Source: Agrypnia vestita
Lineage: Eukaryota; Arthropoda; Insecta; Trichoptera; Phryganeidae
DNA: 64,000 bases
Assembly: GCA_016648135.1 (NCBI GenBank)
Contig: JADDOH010010973.1
Location: forward strand, 46,214 to 110,213
Direction: 5' to 3'
Part shown: positions 53,896-64,000 of the stretch, piece after piece
How the letters are laid out: the number at the start of each line of letters is the position of its first letter
How positions within the stretch are numbered: position 1 is the first letter of the stretch
Position numbers and translations under genes: made by a program
Notes under the pieces: generated by a model
Told to the model about the DNA's origin: nothing
Seen by the model: the letters and a program-made list of their open reading frames with translations, nothing else
Databases searched by the model: none

Positions 53896-54430
53896 TTACT
53901 TCCTTTCTTTTAACTCATGGCGTCTGCTTGCTTGCCGGTTTGCCGTCGGAAAAACTTTGGATCGATTTTTAACCCTTTTCCCGTGATCCAATCGAGCTGA
54001 AACTTTGCAAGTAGACTCGTGGCGACGATCAAAAAGATTTATCAAATTTTTGTTAAATTTTTTTAATAATTATAGTATAATTTCTGATATTTAGAAATTT
54101 TAATGGTTTTTTCAAATTGGAATTATTACAAAAGTTTAATAACTAGCAACGGCGGCCCGATAACGTCGCGGAATATTTTCTAAATTTGAATTACTCCGTC
54201 GGTATACATATTAGGTACTTCACTACGAATTTCGAAAATATAAATTGACTGACAAATGTTTTTAGAATTTAATATTCAAAGCTCAAAACATCTGACATTT
54301 TAGAAATATATTAAATTACGGTGAGTTTAGTGTTATGTTATATGTTTTAATTCGTCTTTAATTATTGTTATATTTTACAAAGAAAGGGAGCATAATAAAA
54401 ACTTGGTTTTTATGGGTTAGTTTTTTTATA
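53896..54430 (+). repeat. CTCCCTTT repeat family, copy 6 (near full length)
   Basis: Starts taattacttcctttctttta, then 'tggcgtctgcttgcttgccg', 'ctttggatcgatttttaacc', 'gatccaatcgagctgaaact', 'gcaagtagactcgtggcgac'. The second half has 'cggcccgataacgtcgcgga', 'gaattactccgtcggtatac', then 'acaaagaaagggagcataat' and the terminal hairpin 'aaaaacttggtttttatggg' with 'ttagtttttt'. The two CTCCCTTT/AAAGGGAG ends are inverted, and 'gtctgcttgc' is echoed inverted as 'gcaagcagac'. It could be a Helentron-like non-autonomous element (hairpin near the 3' end, insertion in T-rich DNA), but that is inference. Confidence 0.85.
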
Positions 54431-55284
54431 AATTATAACGAGGGGGAGACGAGAGATTGTCGGGCGAGGGGAATGGTTTATTTTACGAAGGACCATGTAG
54501 ATTAAAATTGCAATCTTGGGATCGGATGCAATTAAAATTTAAGAAGATAACATTTATAGTATGGGGAGGGGATGTGGTAATCAGGGGGAGCGGAGATGTT
54601 ATATATCCCATTATCCCAAAGGGTAAAAAAATATTTGAAGGCTTTCAATTTAATTTGAAATAGATTATTGAAATGCGTACGTGCTCTAGAACTGGTGGAA
54701 AAGGTGTAGGCAGAGGGAAAGGAATAATTATTCTTTTCCGCAAGGTGCTTGATTATTGTTTGGAATGGATAATTTTAAATTTAATTTTTAGTGCATTGTA
54801 CATATTTATGCCTGGGGGAGGAAAAGGGGTGAAGGGGGAGATGGAAAATGGCGCCTATTTTTTCGCAGATTTATAAATAATAAATATGCCATATTCGGGT
54901 CAGATCTGTCAAGCGGTGTATATTTGTATACACAACAGACAAACAGTGAGATCTAGATTTTAAAAATATTATATTGTTAGAAAATGAAAATAAAAAACAA
55001 ATTTAGAAATTTATGAGCAAGTGTAACTCTTAGGACTCCGGTTTAAAACGTTACCCAGGTATTTTTGCGCATGAATATTAAAGGCATTTCTAAGTAATGA
55101 AGCAGTCATTCTTTATTTCCGTGTTTTGTGAACCCATTGAGAAAACTCCACAATCAAATTAAACCTTAGCAACATCATCATCGTCTCTCGTCATCAACCT
55201 CCGTAACTGTGGATAACTGTTACTTCCAATATTTTTCCAAAGATGGCTGAACATTCCTAATCCGGATCCAAAAGTTCTGAGACA
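54431..55284. other. G-rich then AT-rich region without a recognised gene
   Basis: Purine-rich short frames at 54457-54663 and 54673-54876 read through G-rich tracts (gaggggg, ggggaggg) and carry no recognisable domain. G-rich strand bias resembles, inverted, the C-rich blocks of the Penelope-like remnants, but no core is visible. Confidence 0.4.
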
Positions 55285-55715
55285 TCTTTACCCTGTGTGT
55301 CTTATATGCCTATAAGCCGAAAGCGGGTGATAGGCCAAGTCATAATAGTTATCAGAAAAATATTAAAAAAAAAAAAGAAATTAAAACTGGCCAAAGTATT
55401 GATTTTCAATACTTGATTTGGTCAAAAAATGATATTTTCTTCCAAACTGGAGCAGTTGGCTTTGAATTTTGGACAAAAGTTTACAGAAGCATTATTCAGG
55501 ATTACATAATAATAAAAAGTATGAAGAAAAATAATGATTTGTAGCAACAGGAGTGAAAAGACCGTCACAGGGTGTAGATTTTTTTGATTTTTTTTTAAAT
55601 GCTTATAATTTTTAAAACACATGACTTAGATTTTTAAAAATATTTTTCTGATAACTATTATGACTTGGCCAATCACCCGATTTTGGCTTGACTTCGAGAT
55701 ACAGGACACCCTGTA
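55285..55715. mobile_element. MITE-like element with about 80-bp inverted arms
   Basis: Left 55307-55375 ('aagccgaaagcgggtgatag', 'gccaagtcataatagttatc', 'agaaaaatatt') is complementary to right 55630-55695. The outermost right end reads 'acaggacaccctgtatat', i.e. an ACAGGGTGTCC terminus on the minus strand; the left end is more decayed (ccctgtgtgtcttatatg). The interior is AT-rich and non-coding (the frame 55622-55422 is incidental). Confidence 0.65.
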
Positions 55716-56477
55716 TATCTAAAAACAGTTAAACTAATTTGTAAATTTTTAATATACGAAAAATTGATTTCTTTGTGTAATGAGGATTACCCTGTCTCAC
55801 GTAGCTAATTCTCATCTGTCATTGACCCTTTAAAGGTTTGTTTTCAGGGAGTCTTTTAGGTGATTTTTTGGCCCCCAAGTGAGCGTCTGCCCTGGGAGTA
55901 AATAATCTTTTGTAGTCATCCGACCGGCCAACCCATTGAAATTGTTATTTTTGCTTCTTGAATTCCACAATAATTTGTGCGTCTATATTGCTATTTTTTG
56001 AGCTCCTTTGTCAAAAAACGAAGGGCGAACATACCTGGAAATGCTTTATTGGGGCTACGGTACATGGGGTATAATATGAAATGAGATGTTATCTTGTTTT
56101 AATATTGTCATTAATTTTAAATCGAATATATTTCATTCTTTATTTTGTACTCATAACACCTTCTATTTTATCATTCATCTCTGATTAGCATAATGAATTT
56201 GACTTCCACCAGTAAACATTTAATCAACTAATCAACGGTTGCCCGGGACGAGTTTTAAAGTTACAAAGCGACAGCGACATGTCAATCATAATTAGTTGTT
56301 TTTGACATCCGTTAGAAATGAAGTGACATAATAAGTTCCAGCTTTATTAGCATAACTCGATCATTAATCGTCAGCCTTATTACTTTGTTATTATGTCAGT
56401 GAGATTAAAATTTTTGATTTGATTCAATCAGCATTATTAAGCCAGTTGATTTTTTTTAAATATACTACACATACTTG
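55716..56477. other. AT-rich region without a gene
   Basis: No feature recognised. Confidence 0.5.
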
Positions 56478-56590
56478 CCACCAGTAAGTTAGTTCTATTT
56501 TCATAGCACAAGAGTTTAGCTTATTTTAAAATAGTAAGAAAATTGATGCGACACATATTTAGTGTTCGCTTTTACTATTTAAAAAAAAAA
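56478..56590 (+). mobile_element. tRNA-derived SINE, 5'-truncated
   Basis: Lacks the tRNA-like head; keeps 'agtaagttagttctattttc', 'atagcacaagagtttagctt', 'aaatagtaagaa' and the A-rich tail at 56580-56590. Confidence 0.85.
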
Positions 56591-56627
56591 CTTGACTTAG
56601 GTGTGTCACTATTATAGTTTTGAGGGG

Positions 56628-56735
56628 TGCAGTACCTGGTCGTAGCAGATCCTGGGGTACAGTTCCTGGGATGCAGTTCCTGGTCTTGGCAGTTCCGGGT
56701 CGCGCAGTTCCTGGTCACGCAGTTCTTGGTCGAAG
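56628..56735. repeat. Short minisatellite on GCAGTTCCTGGTC
   Basis: About seven imperfect units of 11-16 bp (cagtacctggtc, cagttcctgg(g), cagttcctggtcttgg, cagttccgggtcgc, cagttcctggtcac, cagttcttggtc). On the plus strand it gives an AVPG-repeat frame (56620-56811) that is a by-product of the repeat. Confidence 0.8.
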
Positions 56736-57024
56736 AAAGTTGGGATGGGAACCTGATGTTACTAATTTTTGTTTTTATCCAATTTTTTTTTGTATAATGA
56801 GGGCTTCTTAGTTATTAAATATGAGTAATAATTAAAAGTTACTCCATCAGCGGGAAAGTCTCTCGAGCTTTAGCCGAAAGAATTATTTGATAAGAAAATT
56901 AGAAGAATGTAGGTTTTTTGTAAAAATTACTCAACCTTTTATTAAATTAAAGTTACAAATCAAATAAAAATCAAAGCCCAGCTTGTCTAAAGCATACTTC
57001 GAAGGCAACATAAACTGGTATAAG

Positions 57025-57191
57025 CAAACACAGTATTCATGTCACATCAATATTCCTATAATTTTAAAAATAAGCTAAATGCTTATGCTGTGAACATAGA
57101 TCTAATTTGCTTGTCTCTTGGATTGGGCTCGAAGCACCGATCACTGGATTACTACGAGAGAATCTTAACCACCCGACCAACAAGCTACTCT
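57025..57191 (-). mobile_element. tRNA-derived SINE, near full length
   Basis: Minus strand: gtagcttgttggtcgggtgg head, a degenerate B box (GGTGCTTCGAGCCC), then 'tatgttcacagcataagcat' and 'aatattgatgtgacat'. The A-rich tail is lost. Confidence 0.8.
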
Positions 57192-57896
57192 ACGTCAAAA
57201 TGTTTATAATTTTATTTAAAAGAATTATAATTCCCTTATTCTGTTTTTACTGCAGTCATCAATGACGTTTGATATCAATCTTGCAAATATATTTTTTTTC
57301 GTTAGTATGTAGCAATTCGTTTCCGTATCCGAACTATCATGGCTCACCAACACAAAAAAGCACCGTGTGCTGTACATTTGAAAATTTGTGTAGAAATTGT
57401 ACAACATTATACTTTGCCATTTCATATAAATACACCTTGATAGTGTACATACGTGCGTAGAGTTCAAGTGAAGTTCGCGTGTTCAATTATTACACCTACA
57501 AGGATCTCATGTGAGTGAAGAGATTTTGAGGTCACTAAAAAGATTGTATTAACGAATTACAACGACTAATACTAATTTTTAATGAACTATATTTAATTGG
57601 AATTACGATATTTTTTCCAGCGAATATAGATTTATTTACTTTAACTATTTCCATGACCCTAATAAACAGCCGAAAATTCACAGCAAAAAGAGATTGAAAA
57701 CAAATGCTAGTATTCTTCTCCCTCATCACTAAGGGTCATGACCTTCGGAATGTGACCTGTTAATGTTTTTACTATCTTTTTCTTTAGTTTTTTTTTCGCC
57801 ATCTCTCTGGTCTTCTACTTTGGCATTCACCATCATTCTCTTTAGAATTTTTTCTGGTGCTTGAATAATCGGAAAACGCCTTTTAAGCAAAGCGTA
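57192..57896. other. AT-rich region without a recognised gene
   Basis: Overlapping short frames (57225-57467, 57269-57460, 57535-57729) have no recognisable motif. Confidence 0.4.
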
Positions 57897-58346
57897 GATA
57901 GAATGAAAATTTTTGTTCTATGAAATTTCAATTCTTCAGACAAATTTATATATAAACATGACATACTCGTACGTATATATTTGAAGAAAGTTGTACGTAC
58001 ATATTTTCATGTATTTAAAATTTTAACTGCATTTTTCTAAAGCACATATTTTTTTAAATTTAAAATTACTGATTTTAAATAGTACCTACTAACCAACCAT
58101 CTTTAAGTTTTCTCCACAGTATTATAGATAGATTGAAAATTTCTGTTCTAAGAAATTTCAATTCTTCAGACAAATTTATACATAAACATGACATACTCGT
58201 ACGTATATATTTGAAGAGAGGTGTACCTACATATTTTCATGTATTTGAAATTTTAACTGCATTTTTCTTAAATATATATATTTTTTAATTTAAAATCACT
58301 TATTTTAAATAAGTACTAACCAACCATCTTTAAGTTTTCTCCACAG
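57897..58346. repeat. About 229-bp tandem duplication
   Basis: The two units run from 'gataga(a/t)tgaaaattt(t/c)tgtt' (57897 and 58127) to 'ctttaagttttctccacag' (58101-58119 and 58328-58346). Divergence is small, with a few substitutions and indels. Each unit ends in an acceptor-like ttctccacag. Confidence 0.85.
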
Positions 58347-59135
58347 GTGTAGGCAGAGAAGACAGCACAAGTCACAAACATCTATCGTGATATAGTCTTA
58401 TCATATAAGCTTGCAATTAAGTTGAGCAAACAGATAGATGAGGAGCGTATCCGTAAACTTAACACAACGAAAATTAAAAAAAATTAATTTTAATTAAATA
58501 AATTTAATTTAAATTAATAAATTTCACCTCTTCCAAGCACAAAAAACATTCAATACACTTAACACTAAACTTAAAACATGCAGCCATAGTCTCGCGTATT
58601 TTTCTTCTAAAGTGAAACTCTGGCTGCATGAAAAGGGAAGAAAGCATGCCCAAAACCTATTAAAAGCCATGATATAAACTAAATTTAAAATATACTATTC
58701 CTACAAGAACATTTACTGTCACTTACTGTCTTATTGTTACTGTCATCTTTTTAAATACTTTTAATTGTTTTATTTTATTTTATTAATATCCTTTTCAGAT
58801 CATTTTTTTTCCTTTGTCTATAATATAATTAATTAACACCATTATTAAATTGTAAACATTTAATTATTACTATTACTTAATTTTAATTGGCAATAAGATT
58901 GATTCACAAATGTTATATAAATAATAAATATTCTTGAACAATATACTACTGGAAGAGCACTGTCTGCTATAATACAGTAAATTACTAGTGTAGCAGGCAG
59001 GGCGTCAAATCAATTTAGTGTTTACTTGCTGCCAAGACACTCAACAACAATGAAAAAAGCTTCATTAAATTTTGTAAACACTGTAAACATTTGTAACATT
59101 GAACATTGAATAAACATTTGAATTTTTGAATTTGA
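58347..59135 (+). mobile_element. Probable LINE 3' end with TTTGAA-type tail
   Basis: The terminal part 'acattgaataaacatttgaa' followed by 'tttttgaatttgaa' (59098-59135) combines an AATAAA signal with a short TTTGAA-based tail, a common ending of lepidopteran LINEs. Upstream, about 58600-58675 reads VKLWLHEKGKKHAQNLLKAM and a stop, which could be a decayed ORF2 C-terminus. Class uncertain. Confidence 0.4.
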
Positions 59136-59384
59136 ACGAAACAATGCGCATATTATGCACTGTACCCACACTATTTCAATTGCAAGCTTATATATATATA
59201 TTTTTTAAATATATTTATTAATTTTTTTGATATTTATTACATTCTAGATATGCCAAACTGCACAGCAGTTTTTTTGAAGAGACCTATACACCCCTTTACA
59301 CGCATTCATACGTGTATTACTCTGTCTATTACTTGTCGGTTACTGTAATGTTACTGTAAAGAGTCTATTACTCATGCCCTTGAT

Positions 59385-59500
59385 TGTTGAAGCTTAAACG
59401 GGGCCATCCTCAATATTTACTTTATCTTATCATTCCAGGTCCTTCGCGGACATCTTCTGTTCCCGCTGCCTTCAACACTCGCATTGTATTTTCTTTACAA
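59385..59500 (-). mobile_element. RTE-like LINE fragment
   Basis: 'gcttaaacggggccatcctc', 'ccaggtccttcgcggacatc' and 'ctgccttcaacactcgca' match, in order, 62476-62572 of the LINE at 62335-63008. About 110 bp, no open frame. A perfect 15-bp inverted repeat (tacaatactgtcttt/aaagacagtattgta, 59497-59526) marks its right edge. Confidence 0.75.
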
Positions 59501-59526
59501 TACTGTCTTTAAAGACAGTATTGTAA

Positions 59527-61544
59527 ATTTCGTATGCCAATTAATCCGCACACGAAAAATGGCTCAGGAACCGGCTGTGGCTGGTTGAAATTTTTCGATG
59601 ACTATTATTAAAGCTGAAAATGTGTTAAGTATCCCTAAGATATACATTTATTTTTGCATAAGATATTTTAATAAAAGTGAATCGATTTGTTTCTATTTAT
59701 TCATATCTAAAATAGATGTTGTTCTTTTGTGCCAAGGAGCGATGAAGTACCTTCGTAATTCAGGACACTCGGGATCCATCAGGGTCAAGCTTTTGATATC
59801 AAAACATCTGTGATAGTGCTATGATAAGCCCTCTCAGGCGTTAAGGTCTATGAGATCACTCAGGCACTCTGTACTTTACCGAGTACATCCTCCATGGCCA
59901 CCCACATCGGAAGGTCTTAACCCTCGTGAAGAAATAAATCAATGTGTTTAATGATTCCTGTGGATATCAAATTGTTGAAATAAATGAGTCCTTTTTGTTG
60001 AAAGTGTGATTCTTATATACGATTAAGTTTTTGATCGAATGTTTGAGTTTTGATATTGTTAATTGATACGGCAGTTACTTCGTGTACGTGTACCAGTTAA
60101 TACAATTATTTTAATCTATCAATTTTTTTTAATCTTTCACTTGGTAAACGCTGTACTACACCCACGTTTAGTTGTTTTAACACTGCTATTATTTTGTACA
60201 TAGGGTGTACTTGATAATTAAACTAAAAACAGTGTATTTTCTACCGTCAGGGTCGGATAGGTCGTAGTTGAAGGATGTTTTCTGTCGTTGATGGAAATAT
60301 TAACCCCGTGGTTAAGGGTAGGGAGATTATGAATTGGTGGGGTCTAATCTGAAGTTTATTTTAAGATAAATAAATAATAATTGAATTTTTTTATTTATTT
60401 CTTCAGCGTGTCTTTTAGGGAGACACTTGTTCTTTTGATAGTTAAGCTAGATACGTGTACTTACATCATCGCATTCACTGGCCATTGTTTACGACAACTC
60501 TCTGGTAGAATATTTAATGTTTGGTGTAGTAGAAGAGCACATGATTTTCTTTTTTTTTTCAATAACGTGATATTTACTTAATCAACTATTTTATTTAAAG
60601 TGTATTAAATAAATAAAAAATTTGAGATTGGGCTACACACATGTCACTAGAAAAATCTGTGTTAAGATAGGCCTTGTATTCATAATGCCTGCCCGTAAGA
60701 CTTACTGGGCTTAAATGGCGACACAAATGCTACTTTATGAAATAAACAAACTATAATTTTAATCAATCACAAAATTAATTATTTTAATAAAAATTAACAT
60801 ATAAAATCAACCAATAACAAATATAATATATATTTGACAGGAAGTGGAAAACTTTATACTACACATCAAAATAAATTAATTGGATTTATTTAAAAATTCA
60901 AATAAGATTCAGCTTTAGGATGGTCATCATTTGGAACGAAAGAATTTTAGAATTATAATTATGACTAATTTAAAATTTATAATAAAAAAGTCACATAAAT
61001 TATAGTTAATACAAATATAAACAAATTGTCGATTTTGACAACCGTGACAATTTTAAAATTAAATAAATGGAGGTAATATCCTGAAAGAGGGAACCTTAAA
61101 AACTAAATTGCCAATATTACGTCTAAAACCTCTACATAATATTTAAATAAGTGCAGATATTTTTGGGTTATTTGAACCCTTCGGGGAATATTTTAATAAT
61201 ATTGAAAAGTATTTTTTAAGTCATCGTCTTGATTTTTTCTAACAGTAATAGTAGTATTAATTAAAACTTATCTAAGACAATAAAGGATAATAAGTGGATA
61301 CAAAATATTTTTAGTAGACTTTTACAAGTGTCATTTTTGGTAAGATTTGATTCCTAAAAACAGTGCTTGTTTCCAGTGAAACCTGTAGAGCCGAGACGTG
61401 GCCTTACCGTGTATATATTTAAGGTTAGCCAAAGAGAGATAAGTAGAGTTAGGCTTGGAATATCTCTGAAAGATGGAAAGCCTGATATAAAAAATTGTGA
61501 GAACCAATGAAATAGAAGTTGCCAAAAATCTGCATGGGAATGGG
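59527..61544. other. Region without a recognised gene
   Basis: Mostly AT-rich. A GC-richer patch at 59730-59930 and short frames (59598-59813, 60381-60581) carry no recognisable motif. Confidence 0.45.
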
Positions 61545-61905
61545 CTTTTTAGAAATTTTAATGGTTTTTTCAAATTGGAATCATTACAAAAGTTTGATTA
61601 CTACCAACGGCGCCGGCGGCCTGATAACGTCACGGAATATTTAAAATTTGAATTACTCCGTCGGTAGATGTAATAGGTACTTCACTACGAATTTCGAAAA
61701 TTTATGACAGATGACAGTACACTTCGGTTTTTTGGAAAGAAATCAAATAATAAAGAGATATTTTTAGAGATTTTTGACATAGATATTTGTCTAGACATGT
61801 TTAATTTTCAGTCAATCAATTATAATATGATGGTACACTTAATTTAAAAAGAAAGGGAGTGAAATAAAAACTTGGTTTTTATAGGTTAGTTTTTGTAAAT
61901 TTTAA
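61545..61905 (+). repeat. CTCCCTTT repeat family, copy 7 (5'-truncated)
   Basis: Contains only the second half: 'aatggttttttcaaattgga', 'cggcctgataacgtcacgga', 'gaattactccgtcggtagat', 'ggtacttcactacgaatttc', then 'aaaaagaaagggagtgaaat' and the terminal hairpin 'aaaaacttggtttttatagg'. Same subfamily as copies 5 and 6. Confidence 0.85.
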
Positions 61906-62016
61906 CATGTTATATGGTTATTTAATATTTATTTTGAAAGAAAAATCCAGAATAAAAAATAATAAAAAATATAAATGTATTGGTGAAGTGTGACGTTGAT
62001 CTTTGACACGCATGTC

Positions 62017-62122
62017 ATAAGTTCGTTATCACTGACCCGGTGATTAAGACCCTTGCCCAGTGACCCAGTGGTCGGTGGTTCAAGCCCCGTTCCAGGAGAT
62101 CAGCAAGTTAGCTAAATTTTGT
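62017..62122 (+). mobile_element. tRNA-derived SINE head, 3'-truncated
   Basis: 'cccagtggtcggtggttcaa' and 'gccccgttccaggagatcag' contain the B-box region of the main family, preceded by a degenerate A box and followed by 'caagttagctaaattt'. Body and tail are missing. Confidence 0.65.
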
Positions 62123-62334
62123 TTTTTTCTCTAGTCCATGTGTGTGCAAGTATGCAAAGTCGACTGTACGCGTATCCTGGGAATAGGTAACGCAATCCAA
62201 CGATTGCGGTTTTGGTCTTCCGTCTCTCTTTTAAATGTGGTTTACTTTAAACGCATTCTTAACTGGCCATTCGAAATTCTTGTACGGAATGCGACAAGCC
62301 CACCCCGGCAATGAAATTTCATTTCGACAATGTT

Positions 62335-63008
62335 AACTAACTAACTAACTAACCATGACGCCGTTTCCCCGCAGGGGTAGGCAGAGAGGATTGTACGCCA
62401 CACTCTTCTATCCTGGCACACCACTTTTGCTTCGGCCACATTCATACATCTTCTCATACAAGTTCTACGGTTGCGGCTTTTAACGGGGCCATCCTCAAAC
62501 ACTTGTTGCATCTGATCGTGCCAGGTCTTTCGCGGACGCCCTCTATTTCTGTTGCTTTCAACACTCGCCTCATATGTTTTCATAACCATCCTTTCCTCGT
62601 TCATACGTTCCACATGACCAAACCATCTCAGCACTCCTTTCTTTATTCCATCTACCACACTGCAGCCAGCATTGCATTCACGTCTAATTTGTTCATTCCT
62701 TACTCTATCGACCAAATATTTTCCACACAAGCGTGTTAGTGACCGCATTTCTATCGCAATCAGTCTACTTTCATTCCCCTTTTGCCAATTTCAGGCTTCA
62801 CTTCCATACATTAGGGTTGGCACTAGAACGCCATTATGTACCACTAGTCTTGATTCCTTTGACAGATTCTTATTGGCCATAATTGCATTTAGAGCACCAT
62901 TAACTTTGTTTCCCGCAACAATATTGAATTTACCAAATTCTATGCGTTGTTATAATGCGTACACCTCAAGTTGTTTTAATAATTGGCCCAAAGTATACTT
63001 CATTCTTG
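62335..63008 (-). mobile_element. RTE-like LINE, RT C-terminus with (GTTA)n tail
   Basis: Minus strand from 63005: an in-frame segment with ANKNLSKESRLVVHNGVLVP, TLMYGSEA and a stop, then 62748-62341 with MRSLTRLCGKYLVDRVRNEQ, VLRWFGHVERMNEERMV, RGRPRKTWHDQMQQVFEDG and WRTILSAYPCG. This is the canonical end of insect RTE-like reverse transcriptases ('T..YG.E.W', 'LRW.GH..RM', 'GRP...W.D', 'R..WR..V.AYP'). The 3' end carries (GTTA)4-5 at 62355-62336, a microsatellite tail. One stop is seen; 5'-truncated near 63008. It is the reference for fragments at 60, 18030 and 59385. Confidence 0.9.
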
Positions 63009-63884
63009 ATCCATACTTAATAGCTTCAGGAGGGTTTTGTAAATCTCATTTCTATGACAGATGGCTCCTGCAAATTAATCATTCTGTCGTGAAGTGCTCG
63101 GATGTCCGGGTATCGCCGCCTTTGCCGTTCCATTTTTGCCGTTGCCGTAATCGTTGCCGTCTACAGAAGCCGGATGACATGTAACTAGGAATAAACATTA
63201 GTTTTACACGAGTTCAGCGTCATCTGTTTGCGTTCGTGAAGATGTATCTATTTCGTCAGTGCGAAGTAATGTCAGGAGCATGAAAATGGTGTCTTGGTCA
63301 AGAAGATTACCCGCACGACTTGACCCGATCGGCGAACGGATACGTGGATTCCAGATTCATGCATCAGCCGCGTACATCTTACAAACTGTTGGATTAACTG
63401 CTGACCCAGAATATCATTACAACGATGATAATTTATTTTAATTGATATTTTATTAATTTAGTTCTGGGTTGGACGCAAAGGTGAGTTTGACCAGTATTGT
63501 GATTAGCATTCATTAACTAGCAATAAAATTAAATATTAAAATGACAGCGTGAAATAACATTATTCAATGTCTTGTGACACTACGAGTTGCATATTTTTTA
63601 TGAACTTGTAGTGTGTGAAAATGTGACATTGGTGACATTTTGAAATTGTAGCCTTGTTTGTTTTTAGTTCACATAGATGCTTACAAAGTGTAGAGGATGG
63701 ATTGAAGGATTTTTATAATTAAAGTTAATTGTATACAATCAATACAAAATTGATTTTGATTTGTAGGGTTTTGGATTCTGTATAAATGACTGAGTAGACA
63801 TAATATGTACATAACATGTATGTAGTAGTGCAGCATGTTTCCGTTTACGTTTACAGATAGTCGGAAGAAGTAGAAGAAGAGAGG
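63009..63884 (+). other. Region with a GC-richer unclassified block
   Basis: 63060-63430 is richer in GC. It includes 'gccgttccatttttgccgtt' with GCCGTT repeats and an AATAAA at 63192. An 80-codon frame ends at 63441 and contains MKMVSWSRRLPARLDPIGER. An AATAAA followed by GC-rich sequence could be part of an LTR, but I cannot define ends. The rest is AT-rich. Confidence 0.3.
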
Positions 63885-64000
63885 GAGAGGAGAGGGAGAG
63901 GAGAGGAAGAGGAAGAGGAAGAGGAAGAGGAAGAGGAAGAGGAAGAGGAAGAGGAAGAGGAAGAGGAAGAGGAAGAGGAAGAGGAAGAGGAAGAGGAAGA
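63885..64000. repeat. (GGAAGA)n purine-rich tandem repeat, runs off the window
   Basis: From about 63858 the plus strand is almost pure purine; from about 63911 it becomes a regular (GAGGAA)n hexamer continuing to the last base. The preceding 'gagagggagaggagagggag' is a degenerate version. Total length is unknown because the window ends inside it. Mirror-symmetric purine tracts like this can form triplex DNA. Confidence 0.95.

Noticed and set aside
56620..56811. AVPG-repeat ORF
   Set aside because: By-product of a short minisatellite; no signal peptide or conserved flank.

Overview
This 64 kb window is AT-rich (roughly two thirds A+T) arthropod DNA, most probably lepidopteran. I see no complete host gene. 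The organism call rests on the mix of elements: a tRNA-derived SINE family in nine copies, a mariner with the TIR type I associate with moths and butterflies, a Pao-like LTR with tandem R copies, an insect-type U6 fragment, and many 5'-truncated non-LTR retrotransposons. Insect is fairly safe; Lepidoptera is an inference.

Layout. 0-8 kb: decayed LINE tails, a SINE, a Penelope-like remnant (5.7-6.1 kb), a Jockey-type LINE tail and an L2-type LINE tail. 8.1-11.2 kb: a PIF/Harbinger-like element with TAA target duplication and a MADF DNA-binding ORF, apparently carrying a Pao-like solo LTR. 12.2-12.7 kb: a second LTR on the minus strand with perfect heat-shock elements upstream of its TATA box. 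13.7-14.0 kb: an unrecognised exon-like open block. 15-20 kb: a Penelope-like remnant, an internally deleted mariner, a LINE fragment with two nested DNA elements, and five near-identical 102-bp tandem units. 22-31 kb: LINE remnants carrying Penelope-like insertions, and a U6 snRNA 5' fragment beside a LINE piece. 31-46 kb: more Penelope-like remnants, copies of a 'CTCCCTTT' repeat family, and a hAT element. 49-54 kb: another CTCCCTTT copy, a second Harbinger/MADF element, a LINE tail and another hAT. 55-64 kb: a MITE-like element, SINEs, tandem duplications, a LINE tail with a tetranucleotide tail, and a purine-rich hexamer repeat running off the end.

The most interesting system is a set of short Penelope-like pseudo-LTR remnants, often in inverted pairs. 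They carry hammerhead-ribozyme-like cores (CUGANGA, a stem-loop, GAAA, a short palindromic stem III, then UH). At least five sequence types share the layout C-rich tract, ribozyme, AT-rich linker; in three of them the linker leads to a conserved ORF start (M-S/L-PQ). The transposons are the content here; nothing indicates an operon-like or pathway-like grouping of genes.
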